The notes beneath the pieces are model-generated. The model searched no databases, was not told the DNA's origin, and saw only the letters and a program-made list of their open reading frames with translations. Shown here piece after piece: positions 18,430 through 27,204 of a stretch of DNA of 64,000 bases. Position numbers and translations under genes: made by a program. The stretch comes from Algivirga pacifica (lineage in GTDB: Bacteria; Bacteroidota; Bacteroidia; Cytophagales; Flammeovirgaceae). The first letter of the stretch is position 1. Each line of letters starts with the position of its first letter. The stretch is taken from the NCBI RefSeq assembly GCF_039543525.1, contig NZ_BAABJX010000038.1, forward strand, positions 1-64,000, written 5' to 3'.

Positions 18430-18513
18430 AACCTATCTTTTTTGTTGCATCTATTAGGAAAAGGAAATATTGCGGTAGTATGTTCCCAACATTGTTTATA
18501 CGGGGCGTTATAC

Positions 18514-19473
18514 TTACCCTAAATGCTTCATCAGAAACTTAAAGATTTGTTGTTCGTGCCAATACAATTTATTACCGTAATCGTAGAAACCTACGTGTCC
18601 CCCGTATTTGGTGAGCATCAACTTGGCAAAAGGATGTCCTTTGGTTTCTAGGATAGGGTGACTTTCCTCAGGAAGTAAAGGATCATTGGTTGCGTTGATA
18701 ATCAAGGTAGGAACCTTAATGTCTGGAATGTAGTGTTTGCAGCTGGTCGCTCTCCAGAACTCCCGGGCATTGGGGTAATGATGTGCCGGTGCTGTGTACA
18801 TATCATCTAGTTCCTCAAAAGTCTTTACTTTTTTGACATCGGCAATCGTAAAGGAAGCCTCTTTGTAGGTGGCTTTATGTTTTACTTTTTCCTTTCGTGA
18901 TTTTAGAAAGCGATTGCGATAGACATACCCGGCAGGGCGGTGCATATGGTCAGAGGTAGCTTCCAAGTCACAAGGGACAGAGATCGCCACTAGTCCACCG
19001 ATTTTGGAGGAAATATGATTATTCTCTTCTCCAGCATACTTGAGTAAGAGATTGCCTCCTAAACTAAATCCTACCAGAAAAACCTCTTTGTAGTTTCCTG
19101 TGGTAATAATATGCTCTACCATTAATTTAATGTCATCCGTAGCGCCAGGGTGGTAAGAGCGGAATTTCCAGTTATGTTCTCCACTACACCCCCTATAGTT
19201 GAGGGCTACAGCATCCCATTTACGGTCGTTGGCCATTTTGACAACACCTTTTACATAGGATAGATCAGAAGAGCCTTCCAGTCCATGAGCGACAATGACG
19301 CAGCGATGACTGCCCACCTTGGACCAGTCAATGTCTACAAAATCATCGTCGGGAGTGAATAAGCGCTCGCGTCGATAATCAACGCGCACCCGTCGAAAGA
19401 GGGCAGGATAAATAGTACTTAAATGAGACTGTTTGAAAGGGTATAGCGGTAAGTAGTTTTGATCGGATACCAT
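18514..19473 (-). CDS. Alpha/beta hydrolase, YheT/ABHD1-3 family
   Basis: A 319-residue hydrolase. It has the nucleophile elbow GFSLGGN (serine about 140) and the oxyanion-side motif VIVAHGLEGSSDLSYVKG. The acid lies in INATNDPLLPEE and the catalytic His in KYGGHVGFYD. The family includes E. coli YheT and eukaryotic ABHD1-3 (lipid esterases); the bacterial substrate is unknown. ATG 19473 is used; two upstream codons starting with TTG are open but less likely. It is divergent from susC, with a 290-base shared upstream region in which I see no clear operator. Confidence 0.85.
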   Translation of the reverse strand: MVSDQNYLPLYPFKQSHLSTIYPALFRRVRVDYRRERLFTPDDDFVDIDWSKVGSHRCVIVAHGLEGSSDLSYVKGVVKMANDRKWDAVALNYRGCSGEHNWKFRSYHPGATDDIKLMVEHIITTGNYKEVFLVGFSLGGNLLLKYAGEENNHISSKIGGLVAISVPCDLEATSDHMHRPAGYVYRNRFLKSRKEKVKHKATYKEASFTIADVKKVKTFEELDDMYTAPAHHYPNAREFWRATSCKHYIPDIKVPTLIINATNDPLLPEESHPILETKGHPFAKLMLTKYGGHVGFYDYGNKLYWHEQQIFKFLMKHLG

Positions 19474-19763
19474 AAGCAAGATTGTTTATTGGAACAATAA
19501 CGGGGCGAACCGTTCACTTTGGCTATTAAATAATTTAATAAAAAAAATGGAGAATAAATAGAACAAGAAAGTAACAATAGGGAAAATCATTTTTCCTCCA
19601 AGGTATGGTTCCTGACGGTTCGTAACACAGACAAAAAGTAACTGAAAAATTCTGTTAAATCATGTTTTCACGGAAAAAGGGGATCGATGCGTGGCAGAAA
19701 TGATGCTATTTGTGAATGATTTAAACTATAGACATAAAACAACACAAACAAATCCTCCTATCT

Positions 19764-22700
19764 ATGAGAAGCAAACTTTTTTCATGGATGCTGACTGTTC
19801 CTTTATTACTGCTAGTGAGTGGTGTATGGGCACAGGACCGGGTCCTCTCAGGTACTGTACGAGATGCCGAAGATAATATTACATTGATCGGGGTCAATGT
19901 GGTGATCAAAGGTACAACAATCGGTACAGTAACGGATTTTGATGGTAACTACAAAATGACTATTCCTTATTCGGATAGTCCTGTCGTGTTAGAGTTCAGC
20001 ATGATTGGTTATGAGAAGAAATCCATTGTGCTTAGCAATCAAACGACTTTAAATGTATCATTAACTACAGAGGCTGATCAGCTGGATGAGGTAGTGGTGA
20101 CGGCTTTTGGTATTGAGCAGGAGAAGAAAGCCTTGAACTATGCTGTGCAAAGAGTTGCGGGTTCTGAACTACAAGATACACAAAAACAAAACGTGATTGA
20201 GTCCCTGAGCGGTAAAGTAGCGGGTGTACAAGTTTCAACAACTTCAGGTTCACCGGGTGCAGGTTCTTTTATCCTGATTAGAGGGATGTCATCGATAGCC
20301 GAAGGTGGAGAGAATCAACCTCTATTTGTTGTAGATGGTATTCCAGTGCGAAACGAAAGAACTAGTACTGGAGGTAACAGTGCCATGGATATCGATATGA
20401 ATGATGTAGAGAATGTTTCCGTACTAAAAGGTGGAGCAGCAGCGGCACTTTATGGATTGGAGGCAGCCAATGGTGTCGTGTTGATTACGACAAAATCGGG
20501 TAAGACAGGGAAAACGAAAGTGTCGGTAGGTTCTACGACACAGTTTGATATGCCGTTGAATGTAGCCGAAAGACAGTCGTCTTTCTTACAAGGAACCAGA
20601 GGGTTGAGTGTAGGGAATACATTCTTATCGTGGGGTCCTTTGGCAACACCAGGAGATACCTTGTATCAAAACAATACTAGCGACTTCTTCGACGTAGGGG
20701 TAATGCAGAAGTATAACCTTTCGGTGTCTGGAGGAAATGAAAAAGTGAACTTCTATACTTCAGCCAATTTCATGGATCACCAAGGGGTTGTGCCAACCGA
20801 ACGATATAAAAGAATAGGTCTATTGGCAAAAGGTAGAGTGCAGTTCAATGATTATATCGATGTGACTACTTCATTGAACTATATTCGTTCCAATGTAAGT
20901 AGATTGCCAGCTTCGATGTACTCTGTATATAACTGGCCGTACAATGATGAGATGGCTAATTACCTGTATCCAAATGGGGAGAAGAGATGGTTGTACGATT
21001 TACCTGAGGAAGATCAGGAGGATAATAGAAACAACCCTTATTGGCTGAGAGAGAATAACTCTAGAAATGAGCGCATAGATCGTTTGATTGGTCAGGCGAT
21101 GTTGAACTATAAGCCAACATCAGCATTGACATTTAGCTATCGTTTGGGAACGGATATTTCTAACTCTTTCTATAGAGCTGTAACGATGCCTACTACCGCA
21201 GGAAATAGTTTTGGTGGAGCTATTTCTGATTCTGATAAATACAGAGTTAGTTTAACTTCTACATTTAATATTTCTTACGACAAACAATTGGGAGATCATT
21301 TCCGTCTAACAGCATTGATAGGGAATAACTACCAGTATAATGGAAGCCTTACTTCTGTAGTGTCAGGGGAAGAGTTCCTGAATCCAGGGTTTGTTTCCAT
21401 TAATAATCTGGAGCAATCTACTATGTTCAACACCGACTACAGGGGGCAATCACAGTTGATTGGTGGATATGCTGACATCAAGCTAGATTATAAAGGTATT
21501 GCGTATATGGGGGCAAGTTACCGTAGAGACTGGGCATCTACATTGCCTCAGAAGAACTCTCCATTTGACTACCCTTCGGTAAGTGCTGGTTTTGTATTTA
21601 GTGAGTTGTTGCCAGAGAGTACAAAGGAACTACTTTCATATGGTAAGATTCATGGTAACTATGCTACAGTAGGTAAAATTCCACCTCCATATAGTTTGAC
21701 TTCGACCTTGGAAGCTTACAAGGGAATTAATAATGGCTATAATTATTTCTATCAAGGAGGGAATCCTGAGTTAAAACCAGAGGAAACAGTTTCTTGGGAG
21801 ATTGGTGCAGATATGAGATTCTTTAACGGGAAGACACATTTAGAAGCAACACTCTATGAAATGTCTGCTTATGATCAGATCATCCCTGGTAGAGTATCGC
21901 CATCATCAGGGTACATTATAATGGTGTTTAACAGTGGATCAATTCGTAACCGAGGGATAGAGGTATTACTAGATCATACATTAGCCGTAAGTGATGACTT
22001 TACATGGGACGCAAGTCTTAACTTTACGAGAAATAAGTCTCGTTTGATTGGTTTACCTGATCATATGTCTGCAGCCATTGTAACTTCTGGGCAGGTATTG
22101 CAACAAGCACGTCCTGGTCATACAGAAGGCGAACCAATTATGGGTGTTCTTGGAACGACTTATTTGAGAGACAAGGAAGGAAATATTGTTGTGGATGAAA
22201 GAGGATATCCAAGAATTGGAACGTATCAGTTGGACGAAAATGGCGACTATATTCAGAAGGCAGACGGCTCCTTAGCGGTTGATTATAACGGTAACAAGAT
22301 GATTGGTAATCGTGAGCCAGACTGGATGATGGGACTTACCAATACCTTTAAGTATAAAGGGTGGTCGTTAGGTGTGATGATGAACTTCGTAGTAGGAGGA
22401 GATGTAGTGAACGCAACAGCTTCTAGTATGTATAGCCTGGGTACACATCATTATTTAGAGCAATATAGAAATCAGGGAGTTGTCGTAAATGGCGTTGTAG
22501 AGAAAGAAGGTGGATTTGAGCCAAATACAACAACGGCAATTGTTGATCAGGACTTCATCAGAGAGAGTATCCTTCCTGTAGGAGAGAACTTTGTAGAAGA
22601 TGGTACTTCTGCCCGATTAGAGTTTGTACGTTTGGGGTATACCTTTAACAAATATCAGATAGAAAAACTAGGGTTTGACAAGTTAAGCTTCAATGTGACG

Positions 22701-22841
22701 GCTAAGAACTTGTTGCTACTAACAAAGTACTCTGGTGCTGATCCAAACACAAACTACGGAGGAGTAGGAACAATAGGCTTGGATAACTATGGCGTTCCGT
22801 TGACTAGAAGTTTGACGGTAGGTATTAATGCATCTTTCTAA
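19764..22841 (+). CDS. susC: SusC/RagA-type TonB-linked outer membrane protein
   Basis: A 1025-residue TonB-dependent transporter that imports oligomers bound by its SusD partner. Order: signal peptide (1-23), carboxypeptidase-like regulatory domain (about 27-105), TonB-box region DEVVVTAFG (about 108), plug domain with GAAAALYGLEAANGVVLITTK, then a 22-strand barrel ending in ...TVGINASF with a terminal aromatic residue as expected. There is no N-terminal STN domain, so it is probably not controlled by an anti-sigma signalling partner. Its 3' end overlaps or abuts the susD start region, which indicates one transcript. The substrate is suggested by the downstream secreted GHL10 enzymes. Confidence 0.95.
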   Translation: MRSKLFSWMLTVPLLLLVSGVWAQDRVLSGTVRDAEDNITLIGVNVVIKGTTIGTVTDFDGNYKMTIPYSDSPVVLEFSMIGYEKKSIVLSNQTTLNVSLTTEADQLDEVVVTAFGIEQEKKALNYAVQRVAGSELQDTQKQNVIESLSGKVAGVQVSTTSGSPGAGSFILIRGMSSIAEGGENQPLFVVDGIPVRNERTSTGGNSAMDIDMNDVENVSVLKGGAAAALYGLEAANGVVLITTKSGKTGKTKVSVGSTTQFDMPLNVAERQSSFLQGTRGLSVGNTFLSWGPLATPGDTLYQNNTSDFFDVGVMQKYNLSVSGGNEKVNFYTSANFMDHQGVVPTERYKRIGLLAKGRVQFNDYIDVTTSLNYIRSNVSRLPASMYSVYNWPYNDEMANYLYPNGEKRWLYDLPEEDQEDNRNNPYWLRENNSRNERIDRLIGQAMLNYKPTSALTFSYRLGTDISNSFYRAVTMPTTAGNSFGGAISDSDKYRVSLTSTFNISYDKQLGDHFRLTALIGNNYQYNGSLTSVVSGEEFLNPGFVSINNLEQSTMFNTDYRGQSQLIGGYADIKLDYKGIAYMGASYRRDWASTLPQKNSPFDYPSVSAGFVFSELLPESTKELLSYGKIHGNYATVGKIPPPYSLTSTLEAYKGINNGYNYFYQGGNPELKPEETVSWEIGADMRFFNGKTHLEATLYEMSAYDQIIPGRVSPSSGYIIMVFNSGSIRNRGIEVLLDHTLAVSDDFTWDASLNFTRNKSRLIGLPDHMSAAIVTSGQVLQQARPGHTEGEPIMGVLGTTYLRDKEGNIVVDERGYPRIGTYQLDENGDYIQKADGSLAVDYNGNKMIGNREPDWMMGLTNTFKYKGWSLGVMMNFVVGGDVVNATASSMYSLGTHHYLEQYRNQGVVVNGVVEKEGGFEPNTTTAIVDQDFIRESILPVGENFVEDGTSARLEFVRLGYTFNKYQIEKLGFDKLSFNVTAKNLLLLTKYSGADPNTNYGGVGTIGLDNYGVPLTRSLTVGINASF

Positions 22842-22863
22842 ACTTCCAAACATCAACAGACAC

Positions 22864-24435
22864 ATGAAAAAAATACTAGTAATAAGTGCTTTGGCAGCAA
22901 GCACACTTTTCGCAACCACTTCTTGTGATGATTATTATAAGGTTAATATTAACCCGGAGCAGCCTGTCACTGCTCCTGCACAATACCTCTTGCCACCGGT
23001 ACTTGGATTTATGAGTAAATCCGTATACGAGCATGGAGAGTTTGCGGCATATATTACGCAGCAGGTTGCAACCTTAGGAGGGACGGATACAAGGAGAGAT
23101 CGCTGGGATTACCTGAACGTAAACCGTATTGGACATTTCAGAGCGCATTACCACGATGTAGGGATTAATGCCTTGCATCTGATAGATAAGGGAATCGAAG
23201 AAGGGAATGAAAACTACGAAGGGGTTGGTCGATTAATCTTTGCGCTTTCGACACAAATGACTACGGATGTTTTTGGAGATATTCCAATGACAGAAGCTTT
23301 CCAGGGAAACCCTTCTCCGGTATATGATGACCAGGAGCAGCAGGTTTATCCATTTATTCTGGAAGAACTGGATCTTGCGATTACCACTTTAGAGAAAGCG
23401 AAAGAAGAGAAAGATATTAACGCTCCTTTGGTAGATGATATTGTATATGACGGTGATTTGGATAAGTGGATTGCATTAGCTTATGCGGTGAAGGCTCGTA
23501 CATTATTGCATTATATTCCAAATGTTAATGCAGACTATGATGCCGTATTACAGGCTATCGCTAAGGCAGAAGAGTTCGGGTTTACGACGGCTGCTTATAA
23601 CTATGGTGTAGTGGAGAACGGTAATGACTATCAAAAGTCGATGTGGGGTAGAAGCCAGACGAAACCGGAATGGGATTATTGGGCAAATGTTTTGGGAGGA
23701 AGTGCTCCTACGCAGTTCTTCTTATTCCAGTTGATGGGATATGACCCATTGACGGCCGACTTTAAAGATCCTCGTCTTCCTTACTTGATGACATCTAGAG
23801 CGGAAGCAGAGTTTGATGTAGCGGGAACCATGACTATGCGTCCCGTATACCATGCTGTACGTTCTGGAGAAGGTATGGACGGAAACATTGATCCATTGGA
23901 GTATCCGGATCTGTACGGAAACTATCAAACGAGAGATGATGGAGCCCATTACTACTTCATGGAAGAGGAGTTGCACTTCATCAAAGCAGAAGTATTGTTC
24001 TTGAAAAAGCAATATGGAGAGGCATTGTCTGCTATGAACGAGGGAGTAAAAGCACATATGGATAGAGCAGGTGTCCCTGTGGATGAGCAAAATGCATTCA
24101 TGGCAAGTGATGAATACCCGCAGGATGCTGCTGCAATCACCTTGTCATTCATCATGCAACAGAAGATGATCGCCCTGTATCTACAAGGGGAAGTATGGGT
24201 GGATATGAGACGTCATGGATTTAGTACTGACGTATATCCTAACCTGGAGCGTCCGGTTCGATTGGCAGTTTATTGGGAGGCAGAAACTTCAGATAATGTA
24301 TGGTTACAGCGATTCCCTTACGATCCAGAAACAGAGCAGATCTATAATAAGGAAGAGTTGGAGAAAAGAGGTGCTTACCAAAATCCAGCCTGGATGTATC
24401 AGCCAATGTTCTGGGCTAAGAAAATCGATTTTTAA
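22864..24435 (+). CDS. susD: SusD/RagB-like nutrient-binding outer membrane lipoprotein
   Basis: A 523-residue surface lipoprotein that lids the SusC barrel and binds the substrate. The start at ATG 22864 (MKKILVISALAAS) gives a signal peptide and lipobox TTSC (cysteine about 21); an in-frame start at 22828 overlaps the susC end and would add an unlikely leader. TPR-like helices follow, and the C-terminal NEEL...QPMFWAKKIDF end matches the SusD-like family with PF12741-type organisation. It follows susC after 22 bases. Confidence 0.92.
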   Translation: MKKILVISALAASTLFATTSCDDYYKVNINPEQPVTAPAQYLLPPVLGFMSKSVYEHGEFAAYITQQVATLGGTDTRRDRWDYLNVNRIGHFRAHYHDVGINALHLIDKGIEEGNENYEGVGRLIFALSTQMTTDVFGDIPMTEAFQGNPSPVYDDQEQQVYPFILEELDLAITTLEKAKEEKDINAPLVDDIVYDGDLDKWIALAYAVKARTLLHYIPNVNADYDAVLQAIAKAEEFGFTTAAYNYGVVENGNDYQKSMWGRSQTKPEWDYWANVLGGSAPTQFFLFQLMGYDPLTADFKDPRLPYLMTSRAEAEFDVAGTMTMRPVYHAVRSGEGMDGNIDPLEYPDLYGNYQTRDDGAHYYFMEEELHFIKAEVLFLKKQYGEALSAMNEGVKAHMDRAGVPVDEQNAFMASDEYPQDAAAITLSFIMQQKMIALYLQGEVWVDMRRHGFSTDVYPNLERPVRLAVYWEAETSDNVWLQRFPYDPETEQIYNKEELEKRGAYQNPAWMYQPMFWAKKIDF

Positions 24436-24448
24436 TTCATTATAACCA

Positions 24449-25258
24449 ATGATAAAGATGAAGAAGATATGGTATGCTATATTGGCAGTTTGGGCGGTAT
24501 CCTTCTCTGCTTGTGAGCAAAATGATCCTTTGGGTGAATTAGGGGAGATGCAAGGCTTTGCTCCTAATATTTATATGTCGCCGTTTCAGCCTGCAGCAAC
24601 CGCAGGAAGAGAAACTGAAACGACGATCGATTACTGGATCGTGGGAGCCAAAAATTACGAAGGGTTCTATTTGTGGTGGCAGGCAACTACTACCGAGCAA
24701 TATCTATTTAAGATTCCTTCCGTAAACTTTAGTTTTTCTAGAGAGATAGAAACAGAAGTAGTTCCTTACGAGGTACACGCACAGTATAGCTTCAGCGAAA
24801 ATGATTTTAAACTGGATAGTAAGACCTACCAGAAGACGGTAGCCTTGGATATTCCTTCAACGTTTAGATCAGTCAATAAACAATCAAAGACAACAATTAT
24901 CGAGGGAGTAATCGTTGAGTCGATTGCGACTTTTGCAGCTTCTTTGGACGCTGAGGTCAAGGCAATGTTTATTGAAGAGCTAGTCAGTACGCTTACAGAT
25001 GCAGGACACGAAAAACTATTGGTGACTGAGCTGGAGCAAACCACTGCTGAGCAGCTTGCAGCACAATACGATGCAGAAGGCAACTTGACTGATGCCGGTA
25101 AGGAGTGGCTTTCCACTATGTACAGTGCAATTCCTTTAGAGGATTTACTGGGAGAGTATCAGTATAAGAAAGTACACGTAGTGCTGTCAAAATGTGAAGC
25201 AAAAAGTGGCAGTGGAGTAAGTAACTTCTCTCTTGAGTCTAGAATAACAATCAAATAA
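24449..25258 (+). CDS. PUL-associated lipoprotein, hypothetical
   Basis: A 269-residue lipoprotein; the start may be 24449 or 24458 (MKKIWYAILAV). Signal peptide and lipobox FSAC (cysteine about 24). The mature N-terminal half is beta-rich (NYEGFYLWWQATT, FSFSREIETEVVPYEVHAQYSF) and the C-terminal half is helical and acidic. It is third in the SusCD operon, the usual place for a surface glycan-binding protein. I recognise no family, so substrate-binding accessory is inferred from position. Confidence 0.65.
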   Translation: MIKMKKIWYAILAVWAVSFSACEQNDPLGELGEMQGFAPNIYMSPFQPAATAGRETETTIDYWIVGAKNYEGFYLWWQATTTEQYLFKIPSVNFSFSREIETEVVPYEVHAQYSFSENDFKLDSKTYQKTVALDIPSTFRSVNKQSKTTIIEGVIVESIATFAASLDAEVKAMFIEELVSTLTDAGHEKLLVTELEQTTAEQLAAQYDAEGNLTDAGKEWLSTMYSAIPLEDLLGEYQYKKVHVVLSKCEAKSGSGVSNFSLESRITIK

Positions 25259-25371
25259 AGAAAACAATAAACAGCGAAACTGTGATCATTGAGATAACAT
25301 TCAAGCTAAATAGAAACTCAAAACTGTAACAGTGCTGATATTTTTTATTCATAATTAAATTAATACTATAA

Positions 25372-27033
25372 ATGAACTATTTACAACACGCTAAGAGAGT
25401 AATTGGTGGTATCACCATTGCTGCTATGCTATTTTCTTGTGAAAAAACATTTGATAATGAAGTAGTAGCTGTTTGGGATCAGGAGCTAGCAATCGCGGGT
25501 AATGCGCTTACTTTTTCTAACCTGACACAAGGAGCAGAGTCATTCGAGTGGAAAGTAATGCAAGGTGAGACTGTACTGCATGAGTCTACAGAGAAAGATC
25601 TTACGTACACGTTTAAGTACCCAGGTGCATACAAAGTAATGTTGACACCAAACGGTGCGGAGTCTGCAATGATTACTAGAGAGGTATCAATCTCTGAGGC
25701 ACTTCCTGAGATCTCTTTGGACAAAGAGGCGATCACAGGTGAGGAGATCACACTTTCTTATTCAGTTTACGATCCAGATAATAAAGGTGTTTCTGAGATC
25801 TCATGGGAATTTGTAGCTGAAGGTTCTGATGCAGCAGACGTAGTAACAGGTGCTGAGATCAGCGCAAACGCTGCTTCTGTAGCTGCACCAGTAGCACAGT
25901 TCATCAACGATGGTGAATTGACGCTAAAGCTAGCAGTTACTATGGCGGATGCTAACCTTTCAGAAGGTGGTGACGGTATGTTGAAAACAGAGGAAATCAT
26001 CACAGTAAAAGCAGAGTTGGCTCCTACTTTGTATATCGCTCAGAAAGACGGTACGCTATTGAAAGGTAAAATAAACGTATTGGGTCCAAAAGTTTCTGAT
26101 ATGGCTATTGATTTAGCAGGTCACCCATTGACATTGAGATATGCAGAGAATAAACTATATATTTTCAATGCAGGATCTGACGTAGTATGGGGTACTTTTG
26201 CACAGGAGATCCCAGGTTCTATCATGTCAGTAGATGCTAACGATCAGGTAATGGTTCACGCGAAGTTCTTGACAGATACTGAGGCGGAAAACACTGATCA
26301 CTATAGCGATCCATTCGCTGGAGATATTGCTAACGGTAAGATTTACTTTACAGATAGAAACGCAGGGGTTTACCAAATTCCAGCATCATCAGAGAACCTA
26401 GAGATTGCTCCAGCAGGTCTTGCAGACTTGAAATTGGTTGCAAACAATGAACTAGCATACTACTCATCTTACGGACTGAACGTAGACGGTGGTGGATACG
26501 GTTACGGATGGGGTGCCTTGAATGGTGACTTCAGAGTGGTAGACGGTGAGTACTGGTGGTCAAAAGCTTCGAACCACAGAGGTCTTTGGAGATTTGAGGA
26601 TGGTGACATCGGAGTAACAACAGCACTTCCAGCTGCTGGTGGTTTGCTACAAGGACACACTGTAAAAGCATTCGCTGTAGATAAAGTAAATGGTAAAGTT
26701 TACTTCTCAACAAACAAAGCGAATGACGCTGCTTCTGTTAAGTTTTATCGTGCAAACCTTGATGGTTCGGATGAGGAATTGATCGACGATGCACCATTTG
26801 ATGCAGAAGGAGGAACAAATGAGGCAATAGGTATCACAGGTATCGCTGTAGATCCAAACTCAGGTTATGTATACTGGGCTTACAGAGCTGCAGCTGTAGC
26901 TGAGGGCGAAGAAGCAATTCCTTCAGGTATCAAGCGTTTCAAACTTGACGGTGAGTTGGGTAAAGACGAAGTAGAGATGTATATCGAAGGTATTGAGGCT
27001 TACGGTATCGCAATCGACGCTGAGAAAAAATAA
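25372..27033 (+). CDS. PKD-domain lipoprotein with beta-propeller-like repeats
   Basis: A 553-residue surface lipoprotein with lipobox MLFSC (cysteine about 24). Residues about 30-110 form a PKD-type fold (FEWKVMQGETVL, YTFKYPGAYKVMLTPNG). A second Ig-like domain with an acidic loop follows (110-215). The remaining 330 residues hold repeated strands of YWTD/NHL type (NGKIYFTDRNAGVYQIP, NGKVYFSTNKAND, SGYVYWAYRAA), consistent with a six-bladed propeller. It is the last gene of the SusCD operon, before a strong terminator. A binding role for glycan or protein is inferred. Codon use is more uniform than in its neighbours, suggesting high expression. Confidence 0.7.
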   Translation: MNYLQHAKRVIGGITIAAMLFSCEKTFDNEVVAVWDQELAIAGNALTFSNLTQGAESFEWKVMQGETVLHESTEKDLTYTFKYPGAYKVMLTPNGAESAMITREVSISEALPEISLDKEAITGEEITLSYSVYDPDNKGVSEISWEFVAEGSDAADVVTGAEISANAASVAAPVAQFINDGELTLKLAVTMADANLSEGGDGMLKTEEIITVKAELAPTLYIAQKDGTLLKGKINVLGPKVSDMAIDLAGHPLTLRYAENKLYIFNAGSDVVWGTFAQEIPGSIMSVDANDQVMVHAKFLTDTEAENTDHYSDPFAGDIANGKIYFTDRNAGVYQIPASSENLEIAPAGLADLKLVANNELAYYSSYGLNVDGGGYGYGWGALNGDFRVVDGEYWWSKASNHRGLWRFEDGDIGVTTALPAAGGLLQGHTVKAFAVDKVNGKVYFSTNKANDAASVKFYRANLDGSDEELIDDAPFDAEGGTNEAIGITGIAVDPNSGYVYWAYRAAAVAEGEEAIPSGIKRFKLDGELGKDEVEMYIEGIEAYGIAIDAEKK

Positions 27034-27073
27034 TGATAATGATACATTTCAAATATCATTAACAATACCAAAA

Positions 27074-27112
27074 AAACCCTATTACGGAGCTATTCTGTAC
27101 TAGGGTTTTTTT
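27074..27112 (+). terminator. Terminator of the SusCD operon
   Basis: AAACCCTA and TAGGGTTT form the stem around an internally structured loop, followed by a T-run (27106-27112). Confidence 0.85.
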
Positions 27113-27204
27113 CCATCATAAAAGTACTTTTAACCCTCAGCATCAATAGAAAAATTAATCCTGTCAGACTATAGAAATCTTTTTCACCAAAAAGCTTCAT
27201 ATAT